A stretch of DNA of 64,000 nt from Streptomyces sp. NRRL F-2580 (GTDB taxonomy: Bacteria > Actinomycetota > Actinomycetes > Streptomycetales > Streptomycetaceae), in the NCBI RefSeq assembly GCF_000720115.1, contig NZ_JOIR01000003.1:124001-188000 (forward strand), written 5' to 3'. Made by a program: the position numbers and the translations under genes. Below are positions 24,802 to 32,742 of this stretch, piece by piece (the first letter of the stretch is position 1; each line of letters begins with the position of its first letter). A model generated the notes under the pieces. That model made no database searches. It had not been told where the DNA came from and saw only the letters and a program-made list of their open reading frames with translations.

Positions 24802-25263
24802 ATGCGAAGGACGAAGACCGCGCTGTCCGCGATGACGCTGTGCGCGGCGGCGGTTCTCCTGACGGGCTGTGGCAGCGACGCCCCGAAGCCGGCCGTCGAC
24901 AGCGGCAAGCCCGCTGCCGCCTCTCCGGCGCCCGCGTCGTCCGCGCCGCCGGCCAAGTCCGGCGGCGCGACGCACGAGGTGACCCTGGAGGTCGGCGGCA
25001 CCGGCAAGACGGCAGTCATGTACAGCGGCATCGGAAGCGGTTTCGAGCAGCAGACCCTGCCGTGGTCGAAGTCGGGCACCGCCGAACTCACGGCCGCGGA
25101 GCGGAAGGTGGGCTACCTGGTGAACGTCGTCCCGGGCACGATCACGGGCGCCGACGGCAAGCTCCAGCAGGCCCCCTGCACCATCAAGGTCGACGGCAAG
25201 CAGGTCGCGGAGAGCGACGGCGTCAAGAACACGAAGGGCTGCTCCTACATCATCAAGGACTAG
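24802..25263 (+). CDS. Lipoprotein with MmpS-like domain
   Basis: A 153-residue exported lipoprotein. The lipobox LLTGC (Cys at about residue 23) directs lipidation by Lgt, whose gene lies at 52755-53738. An Ala/Pro/Ser linker then leads to a beta-rich domain: THEVTLEVGGTGKTAVMYSG, then LPWSKSGTAELTAAERKVGY. That resembles MmpS transport-accessory proteins, but no MmpL gene is adjacent. Two Cys near the end (APCTIKV and KGCSYIIKD) may pair. The ATG follows a weak ribosome site (GGAAAC). Confidence 0.75.
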   Translation: MRRTKTALSAMTLCAAAVLLTGCGSDAPKPAVDSGKPAAASPAPASSAPPAKSGGATHEVTLEVGGTGKTAVMYSGIGSGFEQQTLPWSKSGTAELTAAERKVGYLVNVVPGTITGADGKLQQAPCTIKVDGKQVAESDGVKNTKGCSYIIKD

Positions 25264-25369
25264 GTCGTCCCTTTCGGGTCCGGCGGCAGTTCCCGATCGC
25301 ACACACGTACGTGGCCTGCGTTAGTCTCTCGGGGCGCAGAAGCGGAACGGAAGTGTAGACGGGGGAGCC

Positions 25370-25798
25370 GTGTATTCGGAGCGCTGGCAGGAGCTGTTCG
25401 GACCGGCCGAAGGCGGGCCCGCGATGAGGCTCGCCTCGGCGGCCCCCGATCCGGGGACCGGCGGGGGCGGGACCGGAGGCCTCAATCACAGCAACGGCCC
25501 TTGGACCAGTGCTTCCGGCACCGCCGGCGACCTGCGCACCAGCACGGAGACGAGCCGGTCGGCGCTCGGCCCCGGACACGAGGGCGTCGAATCGGGAGCC
25601 GCCGGATTCAGTTCCGTCGCCGCCCTCAAGAGCGTGCTGACGTCCTGGGAGGAACGCCTTCAGGCGGTGCGGGACGAGTGCGAGCAGCTCAAGGGAACCC
25701 TGCTGACGGTCGCCAAGGAGATGGGCGAGACGGAGACCGCGATCGAGACGTCCTTCAAGGGCGTCGACGGCGGCGGCAAGGCGGACGGGAAGCGATGA
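25370..25798 (+). CDS. Small helical protein preceding a DUF1023 hydrolase
   Basis: A 142-residue protein with no assigned family. A Gly/Pro-rich N-terminal half is followed by helices (ALKSVLTSWEERLQAVRDEC and QLKGTLLTVAKEMGETETAI) of the type seen in WXG100/ESX-like proteins; a tryptophan sits between two helices, but there is no exact WXG. Such genes commonly precede DUF1023 proteins in Streptomyces. GTG start with GGGGGAG upstream. It overlaps the next gene by ATGA, so the two products are probably made together. Confidence 0.7.
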   Translation: MYSERWQELFGPAEGGPAMRLASAAPDPGTGGGGTGGLNHSNGPWTSASGTAGDLRTSTETSRSALGPGHEGVESGAAGFSSVAALKSVLTSWEERLQAVRDECEQLKGTLLTVAKEMGETETAIETSFKGVDGGGKADGKR

Positions 25799-27606
25799 CC
25801 GGAACCCTTACCTGGCAGCAGCTGCGCGACCTCAAGACCTCCGAGTTCACGGAGGCGGGCGACAAGTGGCACGAGGTCTCGGACCGCTCGGACTCCGACC
25901 GCGTACGGGTCGACCGCGCGATGTCCGCAAAGCTCCGCGAGACCCAGGAGAGCGAGTCGGCGGAGGCCGCCCTCGGCAGGCTCCAGCGCCTCAGCCGCAA
26001 CTTCCAGTACCTGCACACCGAGTGCGGGCTCGTCCGTACCGCGCTCAACGGCCTCGCCGCCGACCTCGCCGAGCCCCAGAAGCAGTTGACGCAGGCCCTC
26101 GCGGACGCCGCCGCCCTGAACTTCACCGTCCACGAGGACGGTTCCGTCAGCTACCCGGCCACCGAGGTCCAGGACCTGACCGGGGCGAAGAAGGAGGCCC
26201 CGGGCAGTAAGGTCCAGGGCAGCTCCCGCCTCGCGCTGGAACCGCCCGGCCTCGGCACGCAGGGGCAGTCGCCGCTGTACCCCGGCTACTCGGGCTTCAA
26301 GCCGCTGAACCCGAACGCGGCGAAGGCGCAGGACGTGGCCGACCGTATCGCCCGGGCCATGCGGTCCGCCCAGGAGATGGACGCCCGGTACGCCAAGACC
26401 CTCAGCGGTCTGAAGGCGGAGAAGGGCCTTGATGTCACCGAGGCCACACTGAAAGACGTCTTCCGGGACACCTCCGACGTCCGTTCCACCGCCGCCAGGT
26501 ACCTCGGCAAAGGCATCCCACAGGACAAAAACCCCGCCGAGCGAAAGCAGTGGTGGGACGGCCTGACCGATGAACAGCGCCAGGAGTACCTGGAGATCGC
26601 ACCAGACCTGATCAGCGGCTTGGACGGCATACCGGCGGTCTCCCGCGACGAGGCAAACCGCAACTACCTGCCGGTCCTCATCGACAGCTTGGCGCACCAG
26701 GGCGGCGATGACGCGAAGACCAAGGTCGATGCCCTCCGCATGATCCAGGGCAAGCTGAACGAGCCGAGTCGCCCGCCCATGTTCCTCCTGGGCATCGGAG
26801 ACGAGGGCAACGGACGCGCGATCGTCTCCTATGGCAACCCCGACACCTCCAAGAACGTCTCGGCCTACGTCCCCGGTCTCAGTACCAAGCTCAACGACGA
26901 GTTCGTCACGGGCACGATGAAGCGGGCCCAGGACACCGCCAAGGGTGCCCAGCGCGTGGACCCGTCCAGTGCCTCGATCGTCTGGTTGGGCTACGACGCC
27001 CCGCAGAACGTGGACGTGATGACGAGGGGCGATGCGCAGCGGGGCGCCCCGGCCTACAACCAGTTCATGGCGGGCATCTCGGCGACGAACGAGAACAAGG
27101 ACCCGCATGTGACGGCGATCGGGCATTCCTACGGCTCGCTCACCGTGGGCACGGCCGCCAAGCAATCCGGCGGGATCCCCGGCGTGGACGACGTGATCCT
27201 GCTCGGCAGCCCCGGCGTGGACGCGCAGAAGGCGACGGAGCTCGGCGTGGGCAAGGACCATGTGTTCGTCGGCGCCGCCGACAACGACCCGGTCACCCAC
27301 CTGCCCACGAAGGGCGAGACGGCGCTCGGCTGGGTGCTGGGAGGCCCGGTGGTGGGGGTTGCGGTCGGACGTGACCTCTTCGACATCGGCAACGACGACG
27401 TGTACTTCGGCAAGGACCCGGCGAGCAAGGCCTTCGGGGCACAGCGCTTCCTGGTCGACGACGGGCCCAGGATGATCCGCGACGGCGGAGGGTTCGATGC
27501 CCACTCCCAATACTTCACTCCGGAGAAGGACCAAACCTCGGCGAACAACATCGCCAGGATCGTCGCCGGACATCCGGAGGACATCGTGAGGGAGAAGCAC
27601 CGATGA
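25795..27606 (+). CDS. DUF1023 alpha/beta-hydrolase with ESX-like helical N-terminus
   Basis: A 603-residue protein. The first 110 residues are helical and ESX-like (MTGTLTWQQLRDLKTSEFTE, ending EPQKQLTQALADAAALN). The C-terminal half is a DUF1023 hydrolase with the nucleophile elbow GHSYGSLTVG (about residue 443) and LGSPGVD. DUF1023 proteins resemble lipases or esterases and are often linked to type VII-like secretion. No signal peptide is seen. It sits in a three-gene operon with ATGA overlaps on both sides. The substrate is unknown. Confidence 0.8.
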   Translation: MTGTLTWQQLRDLKTSEFTEAGDKWHEVSDRSDSDRVRVDRAMSAKLRETQESESAEAALGRLQRLSRNFQYLHTECGLVRTALNGLAADLAEPQKQLTQALADAAALNFTVHEDGSVSYPATEVQDLTGAKKEAPGSKVQGSSRLALEPPGLGTQGQSPLYPGYSGFKPLNPNAAKAQDVADRIARAMRSAQEMDARYAKTLSGLKAEKGLDVTEATLKDVFRDTSDVRSTAARYLGKGIPQDKNPAERKQWWDGLTDEQRQEYLEIAPDLISGLDGIPAVSRDEANRNYLPVLIDSLAHQGGDDAKTKVDALRMIQGKLNEPSRPPMFLLGIGDEGNGRAIVSYGNPDTSKNVSAYVPGLSTKLNDEFVTGTMKRAQDTAKGAQRVDPSSASIVWLGYDAPQNVDVMTRGDAQRGAPAYNQFMAGISATNENKDPHVTAIGHSYGSLTVGTAAKQSGGIPGVDDVILLGSPGVDAQKATELGVGKDHVFVGAADNDPVTHLPTKGETALGWVLGGPVVGVAVGRDLFDIGNDDVYFGKDPASKAFGAQRFLVDDGPRMIRDGGGFDAHSQYFTPEKDQTSANNIARIVAGHPEDIVREKHR

Positions 27607-28166
27607 AGCGCACCACACGGACCGTTCGCCTGGCCTGTGCGATGGCTGTGGCCGGCGCGCTGCTCGCCGGGTGCGGGCCCACGGACGGCGGCAAGCAACG
27701 AGAAGGGGCAGTGGCAGGCATGGACATGCAGGGAGCGGCGGAGCGCGCCGACGCGATGTTCTACGCGACGGTCGGGGCGATCAAGCCGGAGATCGAATGG
27801 GTCCACGACACGACGACGACCGGCAGCTGCGACGTAACCCGCTACTGGACCGTGATGACGGTCGTCTCCGAGCAGCGCCGCGGCAACTTCCTCGGTGTGG
27901 TCGAGAACTTCTGGAAGGCGAGCGGCTACCGGATCAAGACAGTGAATCCGGACAAGGACATGCCTGAGATCATCGCCACGTCCCCGGACGGCTTCGGCAT
28001 CATGGTCATGTTCGGTCACGCTGGGCAGGCCTTCTTCGAAGTCACCAGCCCCTGCGTGGACGAGTCGAAGGTGGCAGCGCCCACGAAGGTGGCGAACGGC
28101 CGCACGTACGAAGGCGACATCCCCACCCCCAACGTCCGCTCCGACTTCTGGTCCGCCGAGATGTGA
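27603..28166 (+). CDS. Lipoprotein in the DUF1023 operon
   Basis: A 187-residue exported lipoprotein with lipobox ALLAGC (Cys at about residue 24). No family is recognised. It has two further cysteines (TGSCDVTRYW and SPCVDESK) that could form a disulfide. The start overlaps the DUF1023 stop by ATGA, so it is probably an immunity-like or accessory partner, although that is only inference from context. Confidence 0.75.
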   Translation: MKRTTRTVRLACAMAVAGALLAGCGPTDGGKQREGAVAGMDMQGAAERADAMFYATVGAIKPEIEWVHDTTTTGSCDVTRYWTVMTVVSEQRRGNFLGVVENFWKASGYRIKTVNPDKDMPEIIATSPDGFGIMVMFGHAGQAFFEVTSPCVDESKVAAPTKVANGRTYEGDIPTPNVRSDFWSAEM

Positions 28167-28203
28167 TCACACGGCCCGGGGCCGGCTTGCCGGTCGGGCC
28201 GGT

Positions 28204-28755
28204 TCAGGTGCGGGGGCGGCGCAGACAGAGCACGCCGAGGGTCGCGCTCTGCAGCAGGAGCAGCGCCGCGGTGCCGGCCGCCTGCCAGAGCGGGCGGCCG
28301 GGGCGCCCGCCCAGGGACCAGGACGGGCCGTCCGGGTCCGTCGTCACGGTCAGGCGGGCTCCGACCTGCCGGTCCAGGGTCACCGGTCCGGGCAGGTCGC
28401 GGCCCGCCTCCGTCCGCAGGTGCAGGGAGGGGACGTAGCCGGAGCCGTCCTCCACCATCGTGCGCGAGACGACGACCGCCGTCTCCTCCCGGCCGCGTTC
28501 GTGGAGGGTGTGCCGGTCCCAGGTGATCCCGGCGAGCACCACGATCCCCACCGCGAAGAGCGCGACCGCGGTGCGGGCGACGAACTCCGCGCCGGTGCCG
28601 TGGGGGACGGCCGCGCCGAGGACGAAGACGGCCAGCAGGACCGGGACCCAGGCCCACTCGGGCCCCCGCAGCAGCAGGACCGCACCGAATTCCGCTGCCA
28701 GGAGGAGGCCGTTGCGCAGGATCGCCCCGACCAGCCTCCGTATCAGTTCCGCCAT
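28204..28755 (-). CDS. Membrane protein of unknown function
   Basis: A 183-residue protein with three predicted transmembrane helices near the N-terminus (GAILRNGLLLAAEFGAVLLL, WVPVLLAVFVLGAAV, AVALFAVGIVVLAGI). A soluble domain of about 75 residues follows (RHTLHERGREETAVVV to LTVTTDPDGPSW), then a final helix (ALLLLQSATLGVLCL). No family is recognised. It converges with the DUF1023 operon. Confidence 0.7.
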   Translation of the reverse strand: MAELIRRLVGAILRNGLLLAAEFGAVLLLRGPEWAWVPVLLAVFVLGAAVPHGTGAEFVARTAVALFAVGIVVLAGITWDRHTLHERGREETAVVVSRTMVEDGSGYVPSLHLRTEAGRDLPGPVTLDRQVGARLTVTTDPDGPSWSLGGRPGRPLWQAAGTAALLLLQSATLGVLCLRRPRT

Positions 28756-28824
28756 GGACACATCATGCCCCGGGAAACTCCGGTGCGCCGTGCCCCCGCC
28801 CGCCCGTAGGATCCGGGGCAAGGG

Positions 28825-28897
28825 CGGGGTCGTAGCACAGAGGTAGTGCGCCTACACAGCATGGAGGAGGACGCCGGTTCGAATCCGGCCGCCCCGC
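28825..28897 (+). tRNA. tRNA-like sequence, possibly a pseudo-tRNA
   Basis: The fold is tRNA-like: U8-A9, a D-arm GCAC-AGAGGTA-GTGC with G18-G19, a T-arm GCCGG-TTCGAAT-CCGGC, and an acceptor CGGGG-CG/CGCCCCG. Three features are wrong for a working tRNA: a bulged T (28830) in the acceptor stem, an A-G mismatch in the anticodon stem, and C instead of U at position 33. The loop ACAGCAT would give an AGC anticodon, which bacteria normally lack. I think it is a decayed tRNA or a tRNA-derived element, but the arms are too good for chance. Confidence 0.45.
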
Positions 28898-28901
28898 CCC
28901 C

Positions 28902-29837
28902 CTATTCGCCCCCTTGCCGAGGGGTGGCCGCCAGCCAGGCCGCCGCCCCCGCGAGGGCGTCCCGCGCGGCCGGCAGCGGCAGCCCCAGGAACCCGTGGAA
29001 GACGCCGGGATGGAGCTGGACCGTGCAGTCGACGCCGGCCGCCGCGAGCCGGCGGGCATAGACGAGGCCCTCATCGCGCAGCACGTCGCAGTCCGCGAGG
29101 ACGACCAGCGCGGGCGGGAGGCCCGAGAGGTCGGGGGCGCACAGCGGCGAGACGTGCGGATGCCGCGGGTCTCCGCCGTACTCGTCCCAGTACCAGGCCA
29201 TGTGGGCGGCGGTGTGGAAGTAGCCCTCCGCGTACGTCTCCACCGAGGCGCGGCGCATCGAGGCGTCCAGCGGCGGATAGAACAGCAGCTGCCCCGCGAG
29301 GAGTTCGGGCGCGCGCAGCGCGGTCACCGCGGCGAGGTTGCCGCCGCTGGAGTCCCCCGCCACCACCACCCGGCCCGGGTCGCAGCCGAGTACGGTCGCC
29401 TCCTCGCGGGCCCACAGCAGGACGGCGAGCGCGTCGTCCACGGCCGCCGGCCAGGGGTGCTCCGGGGCGAGCCGGTAGTCGACGGAGACGACCACCGCGC
29501 CCGAGGCCGCCGCGAGCGTGCGGCACGTCGCGTCGTGGGTGTCCAGGCCGCACATCACCCAGCCGCCGCCGTGGAGGAAGACGACCAGGGGGCGCTCGCG
29601 CGCGCCCGGCGCGGGATCGTAGATCCGGACCGGGACCCCGCCCGCGACCGCGTCGGACACCGAGGCCACGGCCGGGCCCGGCCGGGCGGACACCGCCGCC
29701 GCCCTCAGGGCCGCCGTGTCGCCCGGCCCCGGGAAGCCCGCCGTCATCGCGTCGCACAGCAGCCGGGCCGCCGGCGACAGGGGATCGCCCGCGCCGTCGT
29801 GACCCGTACCGTCGTCGTGCGTGGGGGAGTCGCTCAT
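28902..29837 (-). CDS. Alpha/beta-hydrolase, HSL-type esterase
   Basis: A 311-residue esterase of the hormone-sensitive-lipase family (Abhydrolase_3). The oxyanion-hole motif HGGGWVMCG and nucleophile elbow GDSSGGN (about residues 150-156) are present. The Asp and His of the triad fit DCDVLRDEG and VFHGFLG. It is cytoplasmic and the last gene of the luciferase-like/SDR/hydrolase operon, overlapping the SDR stop by ATGA. Together the three suggest oxidation of an alcohol, oxygenation (a Baeyer-Villiger-like step is possible) and ester or lactone hydrolysis. Confidence 0.87.
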   Translation of the reverse strand: MSDSPTHDDGTGHDGAGDPLSPAARLLCDAMTAGFPGPGDTAALRAAAVSARPGPAVASVSDAVAGGVPVRIYDPAPGARERPLVVFLHGGGWVMCGLDTHDATCRTLAAASGAVVVSVDYRLAPEHPWPAAVDDALAVLLWAREEATVLGCDPGRVVVAGDSSGGNLAAVTALRAPELLAGQLLFYPPLDASMRRASVETYAEGYFHTAAHMAWYWDEYGGDPRHPHVSPLCAPDLSGLPPALVVLADCDVLRDEGLVYARRLAAAGVDCTVQLHPGVFHGFLGLPLPAARDALAGAAAWLAATPRQGGE

Positions 29838-30565
29838 GCCGTCGTCATCCCGCCGTCCACGGTGAACTCCGCGCCCGTTACGTACGAGGACGCGTCCGAG
29901 CAGAGGAAGAGGACGAGCTCCCCGACCTCCTCCGGCCGGCCCATCCGCCCCAGCGGCAGGTGCGACCAGTCCCGGCCCGCCACCGCCTCGGCCACCATCG
30001 GGGTGTCGATGGCCCCCGGGTGCACCGAGTTGACCCGGATCCGGTCCCCGGCCAGGTCGAGCGCCGCCGACCGGGTCAGTCCGCGCAGCCCGAACTTGGT
30101 GGATCCGTAGGCCGCGTGGCCCGGTATCCCGACCAGTCCGGCGGTGGAGGAGATGTTGACGACGGAGCCGCCCCCGCCCGCCCGCAGCACCGGGGCCACG
30201 GCCTGGATGCCGAGGAACGGCCCCAGCAGGTTGACCCGCAGCAGGGCCTCGAAGTCGTCGAGCCGCTGCTGCTCCACGTGGGCCGTGCGCCACAGGGCCG
30301 CGTTGTTGACCAGCGCCGATACGGTGCCGAAGGCACGGACCGACTCCCTCACCACCGTCGCCCAGCTCGCCGCGTCGGCCACGTCGTGGCGGACGTACAG
30401 ACCCTGGTCGCCGAGTTCCGCGGCCACCGCCCGGCCCTCGTCCTCCCGTACGTCCGTGACGACCACCCGCGCCCCCGCCTCCGCGAACAGCCGGGCCCCG
30501 GCGGCGCCCTGGCCGCGCCCGGCGCCGGTGACCACGACGACCTTCCCTTCGAGGCAGACACCCAC
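29834..30565 (-). CDS. Short-chain dehydrogenase (FabG/hydroxysteroid-type)
   Basis: A 243-residue classical SDR with cofactor motif TGAGRGQGAAGARLF, NNAA, catalytic Ser in NISSTAGLVGIPGHAAYGSTK with YxxxK, and the C-terminal VTGAEFTVDGGMTTA. Classical SDRs of this size act on secondary alcohols, including 3-alpha/20-beta hydroxysteroids, but the substrate cannot be read from sequence. GTG start, 3 bp after the luciferase-like gene's stop; the operon is tight. Confidence 0.87.
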   Translation of the reverse strand: MGVCLEGKVVVVTGAGRGQGAAGARLFAEAGARVVVTDVREDEGRAVAAELGDQGLYVRHDVADAASWATVVRESVRAFGTVSALVNNAALWRTAHVEQQRLDDFEALLRVNLLGPFLGIQAVAPVLRAGGGGSVVNISSTAGLVGIPGHAAYGSTKFGLRGLTRSAALDLAGDRIRVNSVHPGAIDTPMVAEAVAGRDWSHLPLGRMGRPEEVGELVLFLCSDASSYVTGAEFTVDGGMTTA

Positions 30566-30568
30566 GGC

Positions 30569-31690
30569 TCAGCCCTCCAGCGCGCGGAAGTGCGGGATGA
30601 CCTTCTCGCCCCACTGGCGGATGGTCTCCATGCACGCCTCCTGGGGCACCGTGCCCATCTGGATCAGGCACATCACTTCGTCGACGCCGATCTCGCGCAG
30701 CTGCTCGACGTAGGCGATGGCGGTCTCGGCGCTGCCGTACGCGTGGTCCGCGTTGTAGGTGCCGGTGTCCACCGGGCGGGCCGGGATGTTCGCCTCGTGC
30801 AGGCGGGCGACGAGCTCCTCGCGGCCCTTGGCCAGCGCCCCCACGTGGTCGTCCTCCTCCGCGTGCCCGGTGGGCACGGGACCGTTGCCGTACCAGTGCG
30901 CGATGGATTCGGCGAAGAAGCGCTGGCCGCGGGTGCCCAGCCGCAGGGCCCGCTCGGCGTCGTCGAGGACGACGGTCGGGCAGAGGGCGGACAGGTGGTC
31001 GTTGACCTCGGACGACACCAGGCGCTCGCCGGTGCGCGTGGCGATGGCCTCCTCGTACACCTTGCGCATGGCGCGTACGTCGTCGGCCCCGGCGAAGCCC
31101 ATCACGAGGGCGCCGATGCCGAGTTCGGCGGCCAGCTTGAGCGTGTCGTGCTGGGAGCAGGCCATGAAGAGCGGCGGGTGCGGGTCCTGGACCGGGCGGG
31201 GCAGGATCGCGCCCGGCCCGATGTCGAGGGAGCCGTGCCATTCGAACTCCGGCTCCCGCCAGGCGGCGGAGAAGATCCGCAGCGCCTCCTCCATCTGCGG
31301 GTAGGTGTCCTCGGGCCGGACCCCGTACATGGACATCTCCTGGCGGGTGGCCCCGCGGCCGGCGCCGATGTCGACGCGGCCGCCCGAGAGCACGTCGAGC
31401 ATGGCCGCGCGCTCGGCGACGCGCACCGGGTGCTGGTAGCCGAAGGGCATGGTGACGACGCCGTGGCCGATGCGGATCCGCCGGGTGCGGGCGGCCACCC
31501 AGGTCAGGAAGATCTCGGAGGCGCTCATGTGCGCGTACCGGGTGAGGGAGTGGTGCTCGACCGCCCAGACGCGGTCGAATCCCATCTCCTCGGCGAAGAC
31601 GGCCTGTTCGACGCAGTCGTGGATGACCTGGCGTTCGCGCTCCGGGGTCGGGTCGACGAGCTGCGCCTCGAAGATCATCGAGAACTTCAC
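30569..31690 (-). CDS. Luciferase-like (LLM) flavin-dependent monooxygenase
   Basis: A 373-residue bacterial-luciferase-fold oxidoreductase using FMNH2 or F420. Family features are EEMGFDRVWAVEHHSLTRYAH, VVTMPFGYQHPVRVAERAAMLDVLSGGRVDIGAGRG, and GALVMGF. Such enzymes are two-component and need a flavin reductase; a decayed flavin-reductase remnant lies just 0.7 kb away at about 32410-32520. The GTG start has GGAGG upstream. It is first in the three-gene operon and diverges from the PadR regulator, with a palindrome in the gap. Confidence 0.87.
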   Translation of the reverse strand: MKFSMIFEAQLVDPTPERERQVIHDCVEQAVFAEEMGFDRVWAVEHHSLTRYAHMSASEIFLTWVAARTRRIRIGHGVVTMPFGYQHPVRVAERAAMLDVLSGGRVDIGAGRGATRQEMSMYGVRPEDTYPQMEEALRIFSAAWREPEFEWHGSLDIGPGAILPRPVQDPHPPLFMACSQHDTLKLAAELGIGALVMGFAGADDVRAMRKVYEEAIATRTGERLVSSEVNDHLSALCPTVVLDDAERALRLGTRGQRFFAESIAHWYGNGPVPTGHAEEDDHVGALAKGREELVARLHEANIPARPVDTGTYNADHAYGSAETAIAYVEQLREIGVDEVMCLIQMGTVPQEACMETIRQWGEKVIPHFRALEG

Positions 31691-31722
31691 GGGGCCTCCG
31701 TAGGTTCGGGACGAGGGGCGAT

Positions 31723-31737
31723 ATTTCTAATAGAAAT
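31723..31737. promoter_or_regulatory. Perfect palindrome ATTTCTA-A-TAGAAAT, probable PadR operator
   Basis: A 15-bp perfect inverted repeat in an AT-rich patch that is striking in this GC-rich sequence. It lies 33 bp upstream of the luciferase-like gene and 65 bp upstream of the PadR-family gene. PadR proteins usually bind such a palindrome in their own divergent promoter. A second half-like motif (acttctag) follows at 31738. Confidence 0.75.
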
Positions 31738-31801
31738 ACTTCTAGCAGTCATGACTTGCAGGGGGAAGGGTGCCGCGAGGACCGGTCGTAGACTGCGCTG
31801 C

Positions 31802-32413
31802 GTGGCAGACGAGACGAACAAGCGCGCGCTCCCCGCGACCAGCTGGGCTGTGCTCGGGCTGCTCTCCTTCGGGGAGGAGCTCTCCGGCTACGACCTGAAG
31901 AAGTGGTCGGACTGGTCGCTGCGGTTCTTCTACTGGAGCCCGTCGTTCAGCCAGATCTACAGCGAGCTCAAGCGCCTGGAGAAGGCCGGCTACGCCTCCT
32001 CGCGGATGGTCGCCCAGGACACCGGGACCCGCGACAAGCGGGTGTACCGGATCACCGACGAGGGCATGGCGGCCGTACGGGAATGGGCCCGCGAGGCCCC
32101 CGTCGACCCGCCCGTCCTCAAGCACGGGCCGATGCTGCGGCTGTGGCTGGGCCACCTGCTGGAGCCGGAGCAGATGCGCGAAGTCCTCGTACGGCACCAG
32201 GAGTTCGCGGAGCAGATGCGCCGGCGCGCGGTGGCCGACGTGGAGGTCGCGAAGGACGAGGCGGCGTGGGCGTACCCGACGCTCACCCTCAAGTGGGCGG
32301 AGCGGTACTACGCCTCCGAGCGCGACCTCGCGGCGAAGATGCTCGAAGACATCAACGAGCTCGGGGGGCCCGGGGAGCCCGGCAGGCCCGGGGAGCCCGG
32401 CAAGCTGCCGTAG
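31802..32413 (+). CDS. PadR-family transcriptional regulator
   Basis: A 203-residue regulator. The N-terminal winged helix (about residues 10-95) is PadR: TSWAVLGLLSFGEELSGYDL, then FYWSPSFSQIYSELKRLEKAGY and KRVYRITDEGMAAVREW. The C-terminal part is the Vir_act_alpha_C-like helical dimerisation domain. It ends in a GEPG-repeat tail. The GTG at 31802 has no ribosome site and may be a leaderless start; ATG 31751 is an alternative. It probably represses itself and the divergent luciferase-like operon. Confidence 0.85.
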   Translation: MADETNKRALPATSWAVLGLLSFGEELSGYDLKKWSDWSLRFFYWSPSFSQIYSELKRLEKAGYASSRMVAQDTGTRDKRVYRITDEGMAAVREWAREAPVDPPVLKHGPMLRLWLGHLLEPEQMREVLVRHQEFAEQMRRRAVADVEVAKDEAAWAYPTLTLKWAERYYASERDLAAKMLEDINELGGPGEPGRPGEPGKLP

Positions 32414-32520
32414 GAGCGGAAGTACAGCAGCGGCGGAGCGCCGCGGTGCGCGGTCAGGCCGGTGACCCGGTCGAGCACGATGACATGGGTCACCACCGTC
32501 CAGCACGCCCTCCGGATCGC
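32400..32520 (-). pseudogene. Flavin reductase remnant (C-terminal)
   Basis: On the minus strand a short frame reads TVVTHVIVLDRVTGLT, then GAPPLLYFRSYGSLP. This is the typical C-terminal strand pair of the FMN-reductase (HpaC/HsaB-like) split-barrel family (DHxIVxGRV ... PLLYFRxxYG). The rest of the domain is missing, and the end runs into the PadR 3' end. No start is present. It may have been the reductase partner of the adjacent luciferase-like enzyme. Confidence 0.5.
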
Positions 32521-32529
32521 CAGCGGCTC

Positions 32530-32728
32530 CCTCCCAGGCCGTGGAGCACCGGCTCGCCGACATGCACACGGCGGTGGAGACGGCCGGGGCGCTCGCCCAC
32601 GCGGCGGCCACAGCCGACGCCCCGCCGCGGCTCGCGGCCGGGCCCACGGCTCCGCCCTCCTGTTCGGCTCACCGGCCGCGCACCGGGCTCGGCTTGCGGC
32701 GGACCTCGGTTTCGGCGGGGCGCTCTGA
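32530..32728 (+). pseudogene. Acyl-CoA dehydrogenase remnant (C-terminal), frameshifted
   Basis: One plus-strand frame reads AVEHRLADMHTAVETAGALA (from about 32538), the characteristic QAVxHRLADM helix of acyl-CoA dehydrogenase C-terminal domains. A neighbouring frame continues HGSALLFGSPAAHRARLAADLGFGGAL to a stop at 32728, which fits the following helix. The fragment is too short and too broken to work. With the flavin reductase piece it fills most of the 329-bp gap between PadR and the vWA gene. Confidence 0.45.
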
Positions 32729-32742
32729 CGTACCCTCGCCCC

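Noticed and set aside
28763..29074. Minus-strand frame containing RPDSNRRPPP through the tRNA-like region
   Set aside because: The peptide is a readthrough of the tRNA-like T-arm, a known source of false proteins.
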